Positions 1-12,680 of a stretch of DNA of 64,000 nucleotides are shown in pieces (positions within the stretch are counted from its first letter, which is position 1; each line of letters opens with the position of its first letter). The notes beneath the pieces were generated by a model. It did not search any database. It was not told the DNA's origin and was given only the letters and a program-made list of their open reading frames with translations. The stretch comes from Crocodylus rhombifer (Eukaryota > Chordata > Crocodylia > Crocodylidae): contig JAVSML010020405.1 in the NCBI GenBank assembly GCA_038503035.1, forward strand, positions 155,671-219,670, in the 5' to 3' direction. The position numbers and the translations under genes were made by a program.

Positions 1-3000
1 AAAGCAGTCGCACGTACCGAGAGAGAAGGTAGTTCGCCACAAAGTTAGCTGTCTCGAGGAACATTTTCTTTTGTCCGGGCAGCTGCTGCTGGGGCTCGAG
101 TGGGCTGGCTGTGCCTCTGCCTGCCCTGTGCCTCAGACTGATCTTTAAATGGCGAATGCGTTCGGGGTGACCGCAGCCCCTGGGGCCCCAGGCTTACGTC
201 TGCCAGAGCTCCTGTTCCCTGAAAAGTTATACTCCCTCAGGCCTGTTGAATCAGAATAACCCTGCTGTGCGGCTGGGACACGTGAGGGGATGCAGCGTTT
301 GCACGTGCAGACAGCCCGACGTCTCGGGGGCGTCGCGGGGCCGGCGTTCACCTGCCAAGCCACCTCCCCTTCCTGGAGCCAGCCTGCCCTCGCGGAGGGC
401 ACGAGGGCTGTAGCCCTGCTTGTGAGGACACGGGGCTGCCCTCGAAATGTCCTGGTGGACCAGTACCGTAGTCACGTAGCCCATTGGCTTTTGAGGGCCA
501 AAAGCTCTGAGTCCTGGCACTGGGGCTTTGGGCAGGCTTGGAGCAGAGAGTGGCCCACCAGCTTTGGATGCCCATATTGAGAAGGGCTGGGACTGGTTTT
601 CGGCGGTATGGAGCACCCACAGCTCCCACTGCAGTTGCTGTGAGCATTCGGCACCCCTGGCAGTGACCGGAGGCCCAGACGTCTTGTATCGGGCAGCGCA
701 AAATCAGCTGTGGCCTTGGAAGATGTTGCTCTAAGCAGTTCTGTGCCGAGTTTCCCCTTGGCTGTGAGAGGGGGGATGATTCTGCTGCCCTTCCCCCAGC
801 CAGGACGGCCAGGGTTGAACTTTGAAACAGCTGAGTGCTCAAATAAGATTGTCTGCAGCAAGTTTGGGGCCCAGCAGGAGCTGCCCGGATCCCGGGGATC
901 CCATCGCTTCCACAGGCCTGTGCCCACCTGGGCAGCTGCAGCCGAGATAGCTGTTCTCTGACTCCACCAAAAAGGGGCTGCAAAGCCCAAGGCCAGGGTG
1001 TCTGGAGAGAGGAAGGAGTGGGCAGCAGTTTTGCTTCGTAGTGAAGAAGGCAGGAAAAGGGGAAATGGGCTTCACTTCTCTTTCTCTGGGGGAGATTGAA
1101 GACGCAGCGTGGGCAGGTTTTGTCCCTGGTCAAAGCAGCCTCCCTGCTTCCTTCCTTAGCAGGGCAGCTTGTTTTTCTCCGGGTTCCTCCAAGCAGCTGC
1201 CCTGCTCCGAGCCCTGCTCCAAGCCCTCCGTTCTCCCAGCGCTGTGCTGGGATGCGGCTCCGCACCTCATTAGGCACAGGTGCAGGATTAGCCGTAATTG
1301 CCCGTGCTTTGATGTCCATAGCCTGCTCCCAGAAGGATATTCCATTACCTGCAGCAAACTTGTGCCCAGCATCTGGTTGCTAATCCCTAGGATTAGAGAG
1401 GCTGGGGACAGATGGAGCCTGGCCAGGGGTTCCACGTGGCTCAGTTCACCAGCAGCTAATGCCCTCCAGCCAGTCCACACTCCTGGGGCCACCCCTCTCT
1501 GGGAGCTGGCTCCATGCTGCAGTCTCTCCTGAGGGGCAGGGGCTCTCCTGTGACCTGCTGTGACTCTGGTTTCTTTTGGATTTACACTCCAGGACCTTGC
1601 TGGCCTGTCCCTCTCATCCCCTTCCACTGAACCCAGGCAGGATGTCTATGCTGCAAGCACTTCTCTGGCAGCGAGCTTCCTCCCAGCAGTACCCTATCAA
1701 GCCGGGATGCCCGTGATGCATGTGTTTGCTTGTGAGAAGGGGGCAGAATGTGGACAGTCCCAAACCGAGGATCAAATCATGAATGGGCCGATGGTCCCCT
1801 GCCTGCAGCCACGCCGCGAGCATCTGTACGTCACAGACTGCTCCACTCATCCGTTCTCCCAAGGTCTCCTTAAGACTCCCCCTGGAAAAACTCTGTGACC
1901 AGGGGAACTCCTGCCCTGGGATCTCCCAGCTGCACACTGTGGCACTGGAGAGAACCCAGCTGATTTCCAGCGGCCTGCAAGATGCCTGGGGAAAGCCCCT
2001 GGCATGCAGAAGAATGGCTGCTAAGGGAAATGGAAACCAAACCTCCCTGCAAAGAGAGGGAAGGAGCCTTCTGGGAATCCAGTGAGCTGGTCCCCCACCC
2101 GCCGCTGCAGCCTGTGGTCCTTGAGAGCTACAGGGCACAGAGCTGCTGAAGGGACCTTGCACCTTGCGGTCCCCTCTCTGTGTGCGGAGGAGGGTCTCTG
2201 CGCGGTAGAGTCAGGCATACTTTGTGGACCACAAGGCTGTATCGGGTCCAGGCAGGCAGGGCTCTTGCCGCGGATGCTCAGAAATCCACGGTTTTTGGGG
2301 TGCTGCAGAGAAGCGGAAAGAAACCGTGAGGCTCTAACAATGACGTTTGGGGCCAACCGACTGGGGGAACCGTCCTCCCCACCTTCGTTAAAGGGCACCT
2401 CTAATTTGGTGCCTGATGTCCTGTGACTCGGCTTATCCCACAGGTAGCTCCCGCGAAGCCTCCAGTTGGAGGAGGCCCACCCGGCGGAGCAGCCGATGAG
2501 CGGCAGTACGGATGTGGCTCCCCTGGGTGGCAACATGGCAGCACTTAGGCTTTGTCTGATGCTGGTCTTTGTTTGGCCCAAAGGACAGCATTGGTCCATA
2601 CGATGGGCCTCAGGGACCGTGGAAGAGGAGGCGGTGGATGGGGCATTGTGCTGGGGTTGTGCTTCGACGCTGGAGGAGGAGGGTTTTCCTTGGGTGCTTG
2701 CCTTGGCCTTGCTCTGGGAATAGTTTTCAGCCAGGTGTAGACCTTACCTTCTTCCCTAATGTCCCAGGGCTGAGCTCTTGGGTTGTGTTTGAGAGGGGGA
2801 TGGGATGCAAGGACTTGCTTAAAATGGTAAGGAAATGGAAATTCCCTTCTGCGCACCCACGTCTGGGGGTCTCCGATGGGTCAGCTCGCATAGAGAGGCT
2901 GGTGTGCAGCGCTGCCGAACTGGAGAGATGGTCCTTGAAACTGGTTTGATTTCTGCTGAATGACTGGAGAAGCCAAGGCTGGCGTTAGCCCAGGCTGGGA

Positions 3001-6000
3001 TCCCCAGGAGGCAGGTGCCTTCTCCCTGGGCAGCCTGCGATTCCTGCCTCTCTAGCAATACCGGAGAGTTGGGGGGAGCCGCCGCCTGTGTCCCTAGCAG
3101 CCCTTTGGCTGGTGCTCTCTGTGCTGGGATCAGCTGCCACGACATCGTGCCAGACAGCCCAAGGAGCCTCTTCCCACCCCAGAAAAAGACGGAGGCATCA
3201 GAGAGAGGGAATGCCACAGGAGCGAGCGGTGCATTCAGGCCCAAGCGCTCTGCTTCCAGGGAGCAGCTGCCTGGGTTCGGTTTTCCCCGCAGGGAGCAAA
3301 CAGTTACAAGGCATCTCATCCTTCTGGCAGGGGACAGATCCCCGTCCCAGTCCTCCGGGCTCTGTGCCTTGCGGCCTGTTGGTTTGCACTGCCCAAGCTG
3401 GAGCGTCCCAAAGAGCACGCCGAAGACACCCGTGCCCTTTGGCACGCTCTGGGATGTGGATACAGCGTGCAGGCCCTTCCGTTGGACTTGAGCTGCTAGC
3501 TGTTATGCTCTGCTGAGCTTTATCGGATCTCAGAGTTTACAGGTCGACATTGCCCTGTCCTGAACGGTTTGCTCCGGGCCGGTTGCGGTGAGATGTGGCT
3601 GCTGCTCAGACGCTGAGAGGGCTCAGCCTCTCGCTAGGACCAGGGAGGAGATGGTCCCCGGAGAGCTGACGACCAGGGAGGGCAACTGCGGGAGGAGAAA
3701 GGAGGAGCATAAATCACAATCAGTGTGTATCCCCAGGCCGCTCCAGTCCCCAGTGCTGCGTAAAGCTGCCAGGTTAATGAAGACAGGCCGGGGCTGTAAA
3801 CAAAGCAGCACAGAGCAGAGCAAGCCACGCTGAGAAGGGGCTGCCAGCTCCGCGTGGCGTTAGACGCTGGGTCTGCCGGCAGTGAGCAAGGGGCCCTGAG
3901 GTTTGCATGTGCGTCTTCACACATGGCCAAGATGCAGTTTGCATCCTCCCAGTTAGCTCCTCCCTGCTAACGCAGCATCGCGTGGTGTGTGTGTGCATGT
4001 ACATATGCTTGCCTTTGCCTGCTGGTCTGGTATTGTTCTTGGCCACCTCCGAGCCCTGGCCGAGCACATGCTTCATATGGCGCTGGTTCAAGTACACGTG
4101 GCCAGCACTGGATCTGAGTCAGGTGGCGTCACTGGGAGGAAATGGTTCCTCTCTGCTCTGAACTGGGCGAGAGGTCTTGGCTCCTGGGCTGAGTTGATGA
4201 GCTGGAGATGGCCTGAGCCAGCCTCCCTGCCTATGCAGGCTCTGAAAATACCCCTCCGCCAGGCCATCCCATGGTCAATGACTCAGCCTTGATCTTGGCT
4301 TGTCTCTGAGGCTGTTGTAGCCTAAAGGGAAGCTGCAAGTTTAGGCGCCTTGCTCAGCTGCTAGGATTTCAGCTCTTTCCCTGTGGAGCTGGGGCAAGAC
4401 AGGTGCACGGTTGCCCAGGCAATGAAGTTGGATGCTTCAGTATTTACCAGGCAGCCCCAGCCCAGCAAGCATGTGCCCTGAACGGGATGCGGAGAGGGGG
4501 ATCCTGCCCACGTGTGCACGCACGCACCGCTTCAGTCTCCCATAACCATGGTTTCTGCAGCTAAAGCGGCGCCTGCCCAGAATATCAACAAGGCCAGCCG
4601 AGGGCTGGGGGTATCTCCATCGCCGGAGCTCAGCGCTGCCTTCTCTCAGCATCTCCTTCGCTTCAGACATTCCTCTCTCCGCTCTGCTGCACAGGAGGAT
4701 GTGCCCAGCCTGACAAATGAGCCCAGAGCAGGGGGAGTCTGTTCCTCCGCAGCCAGAGCGGGAGCGTGAAGCAGACGGATGCAACAGTCCCCTGGGAGCA
4801 GGCGGCCAATGGGACAAGGAGGGACTGGTGACCGGGAGTGTGTGCCGTGCGCCTCTCGTGCAGTGCGCCGTGCCAGCTCCAATCAGATTGCATCCAGGCA
4901 GCGCTAGTGACATTCAAATCTACCCACCGTGGATGGAGAATAAATGCAGGAGCCTAAAATAGGTGGCTGGCCTCATCCAATGCGGAGGCGGCAGCTCGCA
5001 GCCAGTCAGAGCACCACTGCCCCGCGTCCCACCCGTAAAACCTTTCTCGCAAGGGAGTCTGCCTCACCTGCCCCCGCCTCTTTGCTCCCAGGACTGGGGC
5101 TGGAGCATCTGTCTCGCATCTCCTTGCTCTCTTTAATTCGTTGCTCATGCCATGAAAAATGCATCAGGGCCCAGGCCTGGGAAATAAGGGGCTGGGGAGA
5201 GGGAAACAGCAGGAAACACTGACCCAGAAAACCTCTGCCTACTCCCCCTATTCCCAGCCCCTCCAATATGCAGGGCCAACTGCTAGGGTGGAAGCCCAGC
5301 CGTATGTCCAGACCCTTCCCCACCCTCAAGCTTTGGCGGTGTCGGTAAAATGGCACCCAGCTTTCCTGATGCTAGAGATCTAAACCCAGCCCTGGCTCTG
5401 CATTTCTCCATCGTCACAGTGCGACTGGGTTAGGGAAAGGACTGCGGACGGGAGTGTGGGTCCGCGGGTGCTTTTATTGTAATGGGCACGTGGGTTTTTA
5501 ATGTGGGTTAAGCTGGTGAACAAAAGGTTTTGCAAGATGGTGTGTGTGTGTATAGAAATATATTTTAAAAAAGAAATTGGAAGGGAGCAGGTCTGTCTCG
5601 GGCATGAAGCTGACCACCCGCAGGATTCTCTGCAAGGAGATGATGAAGCTGGGGTTGGGAAACTGCACAGCAAACCCCTGAGGGGACAGCCGTGATGCTC
5701 CGCTGGCAGCCCCAGCTCGGGAGGAGCTGCACGAGGGCTGCCGCGGGAAGGCTCTTCGGCTGAGCAAAGGCAGCGGGTAGAATTTATCCATTCCTTGTGC
5801 TGCAAAGCCACGTGTAAAACACTCTGGGGAAGAGCTCTTCTAAGCGCTGCCAGCACTCGCTGAATAATGCATCCCCAAATTATTAGGAGCAACAGCTGCA
5901 GCTTAGCAAATTGGAACCGCTTAGTGGGGTCGCAGCTTGCCTGAGAGGGAGAAAATGATTTCCTTGGCTCTGCAAGGCGCCTCCAGGACGACCCGCTCTC

Positions 6001-6079
6001 CTGGCACACGAGGGGTGGAACAAAGGCCTGCCTTTAACTTTGAGCTGCCTTTCATAGCCCAAGCACAGCGAGCGGGCTG
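1..6079. other. GC-rich non-coding block, no gene recognised
   Basis: Open frames here are random products of high GC; none resembles a protein family I know, and none is bounded by convincing exon structure. Scattered motif clusters are present: an inverted pair of TAATCC homeodomain-type sites (1380-1396), a forkhead-type TGTAAACA (3795-3802) and an A/T-rich pocket at 5470-5580. Confidence 0.7.
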
Positions 6080-6175
6080 TGACCGCGTGCCCCAGATCGG
6101 CGCTGGGAATGGACCCCACCTCCCCTGGCACCCGGCAGAGCGCCCTGCTCATTAGACCACGGCTGCCTTGTCTGG
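6080..6175 (-). repeat. MIR-like (CORE/tRNA-derived) SINE fragment
   Basis: The stretch reading GGGAATGGACCCCACC, then CAGAGCGCCCTGCTCATTAG and ACCACGGCTGCC resembles the reverse complement of the MIR tRNA-related head. Old and diverged; family name from memory. Confidence 0.5.
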
Positions 6176-6684
6176 TCTTAAGGCGCTCTAATAATGGAGG
6201 ATGACCCCGGCAGTGGTTCTCGTGTGGGTCCGGTAGTGCCTGTGGCTGGGAGCAGGGCTCTGCCAAGCCAGGTGCAGTGCGTCTCCGTAAGGCAACCCCG
6301 GCTCTACAGAGCCTGTGGCCTCGGCAGACAAAAAGTGGGAAGGAGGCACAGAGAGAAGGCCAGGGTCAGTGTCAGAGTCAGGCGGTTCCCCAGCGTCTCT
6401 GTTGTAACCTGGATGGGGGGAGAGAGAGAGCCTGGGAGTCTAGCCCAGCCCTGTCAAGGGACAGACAGTTGACTCACTGGCTCTAATCTCTCCCTTTTTA
6501 TCTCAGCCCATTATTGCCATTCCTGAAGGGTGAGCAGCTCGGCTCACTCACCCCCAGGCTCTGTGCCCTTGCCTCCCAAGAGGCAGGCACACAAATGCAG
6601 AGTGCAGACTCACAGCACAGAAATGTGTGACACAGCCCTGCTGCATGGCTTGGCCCTGCTCTCTGCAAGTGCCCGGGGTGGTCG

Positions 6685-6766
6685 GTGAGAGCTAGCTGTG
6701 TGTGTGTGCATGTGCTGTGTAAGCACGAGTTGTGTGTGGGTGTACATGTGCTCTGTAAGCACTAGC

Positions 6767-6799
<33 letters not shown>

Positions 6800-7445
6800 A
6801 TGCGTGTTCTGTAAATGTTAGCTTTCTGTACATGTGCTCTGTAAGCACTAACTTGGTGTGTGTGTGCTCTCAGTAAGTGCTAGTTTCATGTGTATGTGTG
6901 TGTGCGCTAAGCACTAGCTTTGTATGTGTGAATACGCTCTGTAAGTGCTAGCTTTGTGTATGTGCACGCGCTCTATAAATGTTAGCTTTGTGTGTGCGTT
7001 GTGTAAGCAGTAGCTTTGTGTGTGTGCGTGTGTTCTGTAAGTGCTAGCTTTTTAAATGTGCATGTGTGCTATGCTAGCTTTCTGTGTGCACGCATGTGTG
7101 CTGTAAGTGCTAGCTTTGTGTGTGTGTGCGCTCTCAGCACTAGCTTTGTGTGTGTTTGTGTTCTGTAAGTGCTAGTTTCACATGTGTGTGCTCTGTAAGC
7201 ACTAGCTTTGTGTGTGTCTGCACTCCGTAAATGCTAGCTTTGTGTGTGCATATGCGTGTGCTGTAAGTGCTAGCTTTGAGTGCATATACTCTGTAAGCAT
7301 TAGGTTCACACGCACGTGTATGTATTTGTGCACGTTCTCTGTAAGCACTAGTTTTTGTGTGTGTGCTTATGTGCTCTGTAAGCACTAGTTTTGCATGTGT
7401 GTGTGCTCTGTAAGTGCTAACTGTGTCTGTGTCGGGGGGTGTGTG
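6685..7445. repeat. TG-rich minisatellite with a CTGTAAG-N2-CTAGCTTTGTGTG unit
   Basis: About 22 diverged units averaging 34 bp, each a (TG)n stretch followed by a core like CTGTAAGCACTAGCTTTG or CTGTAAGTGCTAGCTTTG. The core alternates between GCACTAGC and GTGCTAGC. Reading frames through it give His/Thr-rich peptides and are not genes. Confidence 0.9.
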
Positions 7446-8364
7446 TGTGTGTCTGTGGCGAGGGCTAGTTCTGGTCCCAGTCTTCAGAGGAATCTCACCC
7501 ACTCCTCCCAGTCTCTTCTGCTCCTTGCTTCTGAGGCCAGCAAGTGGCCTTGTGCTTTATACTGGGCTTACTTAAAAATGGAGTCAGCCCAGCTGTGCTG
7601 GAAGCGGGGCCATGCTGGCATGGGCTTCAGTGGAGTTGATCCCAACTCCTCCTCCCTAAAAAGGCCAAAGTGACCCCGTGGTCTGGGCTTCCCTTTGGGA
7701 TGGGAGAATGGCTCTGTGCTGGCTCAGGCATGGGCTTGCTACAGGGATTGGTGCTGGCAGCGAGAGCTGCTCTCCTGGCCTGGCCGTGGCTGCCTCGTTC
7801 TGTTCTCCCCAGGGGTGGCAAGGAGAGGGGGGCTCCCTGCTTCCCCAGCACAACCGTCTTCCCCCTCCCCTGTATCGTGAGTTTCTTTTTCATGAATTTC
7901 TGAGTCTTGGGTCTCCAGAGAGTGCTAAGAGAGCGAGCCCTGGGGACCGGGAGCTTCTGCCTGTAGTGCCAGCGCCAACAGGGTGCCAGCCCAAGAGGCC
8001 CCTCTCCCTGGGCCGAAGCGGGGCCCACTTGGTGCCTGACCTCTGTAGAGACTGCTACTGACCTCTGTCTCCACAGGAACCGGAATGAGCCCTGCCAAGC
8101 TCATTGCACGGAGACTGGCCAGAGGGTCCCACCCAGTGATTCCTGTGTCGTGGCACAGGGAGTATGTCCGGGTCTTGCTGGGAGCTTGCATTTCTGCTCT
8201 TTCCCGTGCCCCCCACTCGCATGTTCTGCACAGCAGCAGCCAAGGTCCCAGGGAGCGGTTTATGAATGAGACAGGTGTGAAACCCTCAGCAGCTGGGGAG
8301 ATGCTGGCAGCCAGGCCTGGGGTTGCTCTGTCAGCTCTCCAGGCTCCCCAGCCCCACACAGGGA
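7446..8364. other. GC-rich non-coding stretch
   Basis: No exon, named repeat or RNA gene seen between the minisatellite and the CR1 element. Confidence 0.65.
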
Positions 8365-9536
8365 GGACTAGAGAAAGGCGGTGCGGTAAATCTCCTCAAT
8401 CCAGACTTCGGTGAAGGATTTGCTGTGGAGCCCTCTGAGAAGCTCTTAGCTAAGATGAGGATTAGCGGGGAAATTCTCAGGTGGGCGAAGCGCTGGCTCA
8501 AGAGGAGATGGCACTGGGCCAAGGTTACTAGCGGAGTTGCTCGGCCGTCAACCTGGGAACCCATCCTGCTTAATAATATCTTCTTTAATAACCTTGGTAA
8601 ATGAAATAGGAGCCTGCTGCCAACATCTGTCGGTGACATGAGCTAGAACGCTTCTCCGAAACCAAGGAGACTTGGGCTATCGGACAGACAGATCTGGGTT
8701 GCTTCCAGGACTGGAATAACACGACTGGGATGAAATTCAGGAGTATAGACGACTTCATTTCTGGGCATTTTATGGACAGGGGAAAGCAGAGGGCTATTTG
8801 GGAAGCAGTTAACAACGGTGGGTCCAAAGGGGCGACTTTCCATGGTGGAACCAGTAAATGGAAGGCCAGGAGCAGCCGGAGCTCGGCAGAGACATTGCCG
8901 AGACACGGGGTAAGGAGTCACGTTGGGTCAAACTCTCGAGATTGGTGGTGAATGAGAAACATGGGATTTTCCCAGCCCAGGAAGAGGGGGGAAAGGGGGC
9001 TGGAAGCGCCTCTTGTCCTTTTGTTTGTGAGAGTTCTGCGATTATAAAAGCGAGGGGAGAGGGCAAAGCAAAGAATGACCCAGTGTCTGGGATGTGGAGG
9101 AGGTGAGAGCCACTACTTCCCAGCAGGCAAGGTCTGCCTTAGTGTGGAGAAGGGATCGCATAGCTTTAGTCCTTCTTGAGAAGCAAAGACTGAGTGGGGA
9201 TTTAACAGCAGCCTTCAGCTCCCTGAAGAGGGGTTCAAAAGACGATGGAGCTGGGCTGTTCTCAGCGGTGGCAGATGACAGAACAAGGAGCAATGGGCTC
9301 AAGTTGCAGCAAGGGAAGTTTAGATTAGATATTAGGAAAAACCTTATCACAAGGAGGGTAGTAAAGCACTGGAATAGGCTCCCCAGAGAGGTGGTGGACT
9401 CTCCATCCTTGGAGGTTTTAAGACCTGGCTAGACAAAGCCTTGGCTGGGATGGTCTAGTTGGGGCCGGTCCTGCTTTAAGCAGGGGCTTGGGCTAGATGT
9501 GACCTCCTGAGGTCCCTTCCAGTCCTCTATGATTCA
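8365..9536 (+). mobile_element. CR1-type LINE, 5'-truncated, degenerate
   Basis: From about 8.37 kb the sequence follows the CR1 reverse-transcriptase C-terminal region (the ACTTCGGTGAAGGATTTG segment, then the degraded AATAACCTTGGTAAATGA stretch). It then follows the classic 3' part (GATATTAGGAAAAACCTT, CCCCAGAGAGGTGGTGGA, CTCCTGAGGTCCCTTCCAG) and ends TCTATGATTC. Many stops and frameshifts, so it is inactive. Plus orientation. Confidence 0.88.
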
Positions 9537-9540
9537 AGTG

Positions 9541-9705
9541 CTAGAACAGCTTTCTAGTGAGACCATGGCACCTCTATCACTAGATGCCTTTTTTAAGGGC
9601 AGGTTTAGGCAAACATCATCTGGGAGAAGTTAGATAGGAACGACATACCTTCAACAGAGAGATGGACTAGATGAACCTCCTGAGGTCTCTTCCAGCCCTG
9701 TGATT
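9541..9705 (+). mobile_element. CR1 3' fragment in tandem with the previous copy
   Basis: A second 3' end in the same orientation (AGATGGACTAGATGAACCTC, CTGAGGTCTCTTCCAGCCCT) follows the first copy after a few bases. It is a different, more diverged subfamily. Confidence 0.75.
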
Positions 9706-12394
9706 GCATGGATTTCCACCCCCTGCCAACACACAACACATGCATCCCAGGAACGAAAGCAGCACTTTAACCAGATGGAGTTTCAAGCTGGTTTATGATG
9801 ACATTGGTTGTTACAATATTGTGTGAACATCAAGGGCATGATGTCTGTGACCTGAGAGCCTCCCGGCCCCAACCCCATGGGGTTTGTTCCATCCTTATTT
9901 TCTTGGGCGCCGAGAGGTCTGTCTTCCGTGGCCCGTGCTTCTCAGCTGCCTTGGCTGGGAGTAAGGTTTTTTCCCATCATGTGGGCCTGTGACTCCTTTT
10001 GTGGTGCAGGTAAAACTGTCTCCTTGCCTCTCCCAAGCCTTGTCCCCAAGCCTTTGACACTTTCCACCATCATACAGTGCTCACATAGGGTATTTGCATT
10101 TCATTTCCCTGGTTTATGGAAAGTAGAAGGCCACGTTGGTTGGCCGTACGTCTGTACGAAGGCTGTGCCGTTACCCAGGGTGGGAGGTGTGTTATTATTT
10201 AACGAACACCCATGAGACTGCCCAGTGATTTTTCCTTTTCACCTTCAAGGGGCTATATCCCAGGGGGGAGAGTCTGAGCTACTGGGGAATCTGAGTTAAG
10301 AGTTTGCTGGGTGCAGGGCATTTTGGAGCTGGCGCATCTGCCCTTTCCCTTTTTGGCTGCAGACTGTCACTTCGGCTCTGGCAGTCATTTCTCCACTCAG
10401 TTAATCAGCTTCACCCTGAGGAAGGCATGTGGTGGATACAGATTTACTAGCCTTTAATGGCTCTTTTTATTGGGGCTGATTGAACTGAGGAACAGGCCAG
10501 CCTTCAGCACTGGGAAAGTAGCCCTGCTGTGTGCACGACCTGGCACCGGCAGCACTTGCTGAGGTTCCTCGGCAAGGAACGGGCCTCCCTGAGGTTGTGT
10601 GCGTGTGTCTTGCACAGACACTGCATGTGTGTGAGTGCCCGGAGCAGTGGTGTCCATTGTGTATGCTAGGCTGTGTGCGCCTCTGCAAGAGCCCAAACCA
10701 ATCGGCACTCTGGACTGGATGGAACGAAAGGCCCAGTATCTCTTTGCACTTCTGCAGCTGGTGCAGGAAGCTGCTGTTTCTCCAGGGATGCCCACGCGTT
10801 TCTCCTCAAGGGTCCTGCCTTTCTAGAATAAGACTGACCAGACACCCCATCCCGTATCTCCAGAGCTGCTGGCTTCTGAGGCCCAGACAACTTCTGTCTG
10901 AGAGTGATCCTTGCAGAATATGGCAAGCCCAGTGATTTCTGCCAGGGGTCCGTGCTTCAATCCTCCCGCAGAGCTGTGGTGTCCTGGCCAGCCTCAGCCC
11001 TCCCCAGTATCCATTTAAATTGGGTGGCATTTCTGCATCCTTTGAGTTGCTCTTAGCTCACTGAGTCTAACTCCTGAGTTTCCTGTGGGGTGCTCCGTTC
11101 ACGTGTGGCGGGGGGAAGCAGGGGCTGGATGTCGGCGGTGTTCATTTGTGTCTGCGGGCCTGGGTCCCTCCTTGTGACTTTGACCAACGCAGTGGGTTGG
11201 GAGGAGCGCCCCTGCCATGGCTGCGTTACACTAGTGCGTCCCAGCCTGCGGTGCCTCCAGGAAGCTTTCCAGGTGGAACTTGAGATGTTGGTATCGACCT
11301 GTGAAGGCCCCTGGCGGCCTGGGCCTCCCAGCCCCCTACCCATCACCTTGCAGCCTCCAAGGTCAGCAGAGCCGCTTGCACGACTTGTCACAGCTGCGGG
11401 CTCCTGGGTACGATGGGGGAGGAGATGTGGTGTTGTGTGCAGGTCCTCCCTTTGGCACAGCATGATCCATCTGGCACCCTGACCCTCCTCCCTTCCCCAG
11501 AAACAGAGCTGGAGCCATGCAGAGCCCTGTGCAGCATGATGCCCTGCTGTCTGCCTCTGGGCATTGCCACGCTACTGCCATCATGGGTCCCATCAGGGGC
11601 TTTCTCTCCTGATCATTCCTTCCTGCTGCTTGGCTGCCTTCTACCAGCTAGCTACAGCCCCTCTGAGCCTCATTGTTTCAGGGTAATAGGATGCAGGCAG
11701 CCTGGTGACCTCCAGGGGTCAAGGAGCAGGATGGAGACAGGGGTCATGACAGCACTTACCAGTCAGCCAAGACCATGTGCTGCCTCGCTGAGAGGGACTG
11801 GCAGCCCTGCTTGAGGGGGCCGGGGGAGAAAAGAGCAGCCACAACCTCCATGAGATGTCTCCTCCTCTGCTGGCAGAAGTGGGTGCAAACAGAGTGGATT
11901 CTGCGGGCTGCGTCAGGACTGAATTTGGCCCCTGGGGACGTGTCGGAGGTTCTTAGGGCTGGTTTGCACACAAGCACGTGCAAAAGGGATGAGGGACTGG
12001 AATGACCCATTGGGGTGTCCAGTGAGAGCTCGGCTGCCAACCCCCTGGGCTCAGACTTGATGCCCCATAGGATCTGAAGCTTAGACAGGAACCCAGCCCA
12101 GTGTGAGTTAAGCCTTGTGCATCCCCCACCCACAGCAGAGTAATCTCCCTTGGGTGCTGCGGTCCTGCAGCGCCGTCTCTGGAGGACATGTCACCAGTTG
12201 TGTATCCGCAGCTTCTCCGCCAAAAGATTCAGTGATTCTCCTGCATCTGTGCCGTGACAGCTTGGGGGCTGATGACCCAGCACCTGGGCTCTAACCTCGG
12301 GGTCCTCTCTCAATGGAAGGAAGGAAATTCTAACACTCGGGAAAGGCAGCTGGAGATTTACAGGTTTCCTCCAGCAGTGGGCTGAGCAGAAGGC
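9706..12394. other. GC-rich non-coding stretch
   Basis: No gene, RNA or named repeat recognised. Open frames lack conserved content. Confidence 0.65.
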
Positions 12395-12485
12395 AAGCAC
12401 ATACGCACGCATAGGCACATGCGCATAGCCATGCATACATATACACGTGTGTGTGCGTGCGCGCACACATACACACACATGCACG
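12395..12485. repeat. Alternating purine/pyrimidine tract with Z-DNA character
   Basis: A (CA/TG/CG)-rich run with a near-palindromic centre around 12446-12475 (GTGTGTGTGCGTGCGCGCAC followed by CA repeats). Such tracts adopt Z-DNA or cruciform forms under supercoiling. Confidence 0.8.
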
Positions 12486-12539
12486 CTCCAGCAGCATCCC
12501 TGACTTTATCTCTCCTCTCCCCGCCCCCACCCAACAAAT

Positions 12540-12680
12540 CAAGACTGCAGTAATCAGCAGGGATAACATGCCCAGCGCAGCAGGAAAAGATTAAAAATCT
12601 GGCCAGAGATTGGATTCAGAAATGATTTGCAGAGATAAGATTTATTCCCTCTCCAGACACATCCTTCCATTAAGAGCAAA
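12540..12680. promoter_or_regulatory. A/T-rich motif cluster, candidate enhancer-like element
   Basis: In a GC-rich setting this 140-bp pocket has a GATA-type AGATAAG (12635-12641), a second GGATAAC, and several homeodomain-type cores. This is motif evidence only; no conservation data are available. Confidence 0.25.

Noticed and set aside
348..1319. 323-residue open frame on the minus strand
   Set aside because: The longest frame in the left block, but the residues look random, other frames overlap it, and no conserved domain is visible.
7140..7502. His/Thr-rich repetitive peptide frame
   Set aside because: A translation of the TG minisatellite, with diverging units and no coding constraint.
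9094..9432. Frame with NLITRRVVKHWNRLPREVVD
   Set aside because: A known product of reading through the CR1 3' region; not a cellular gene.
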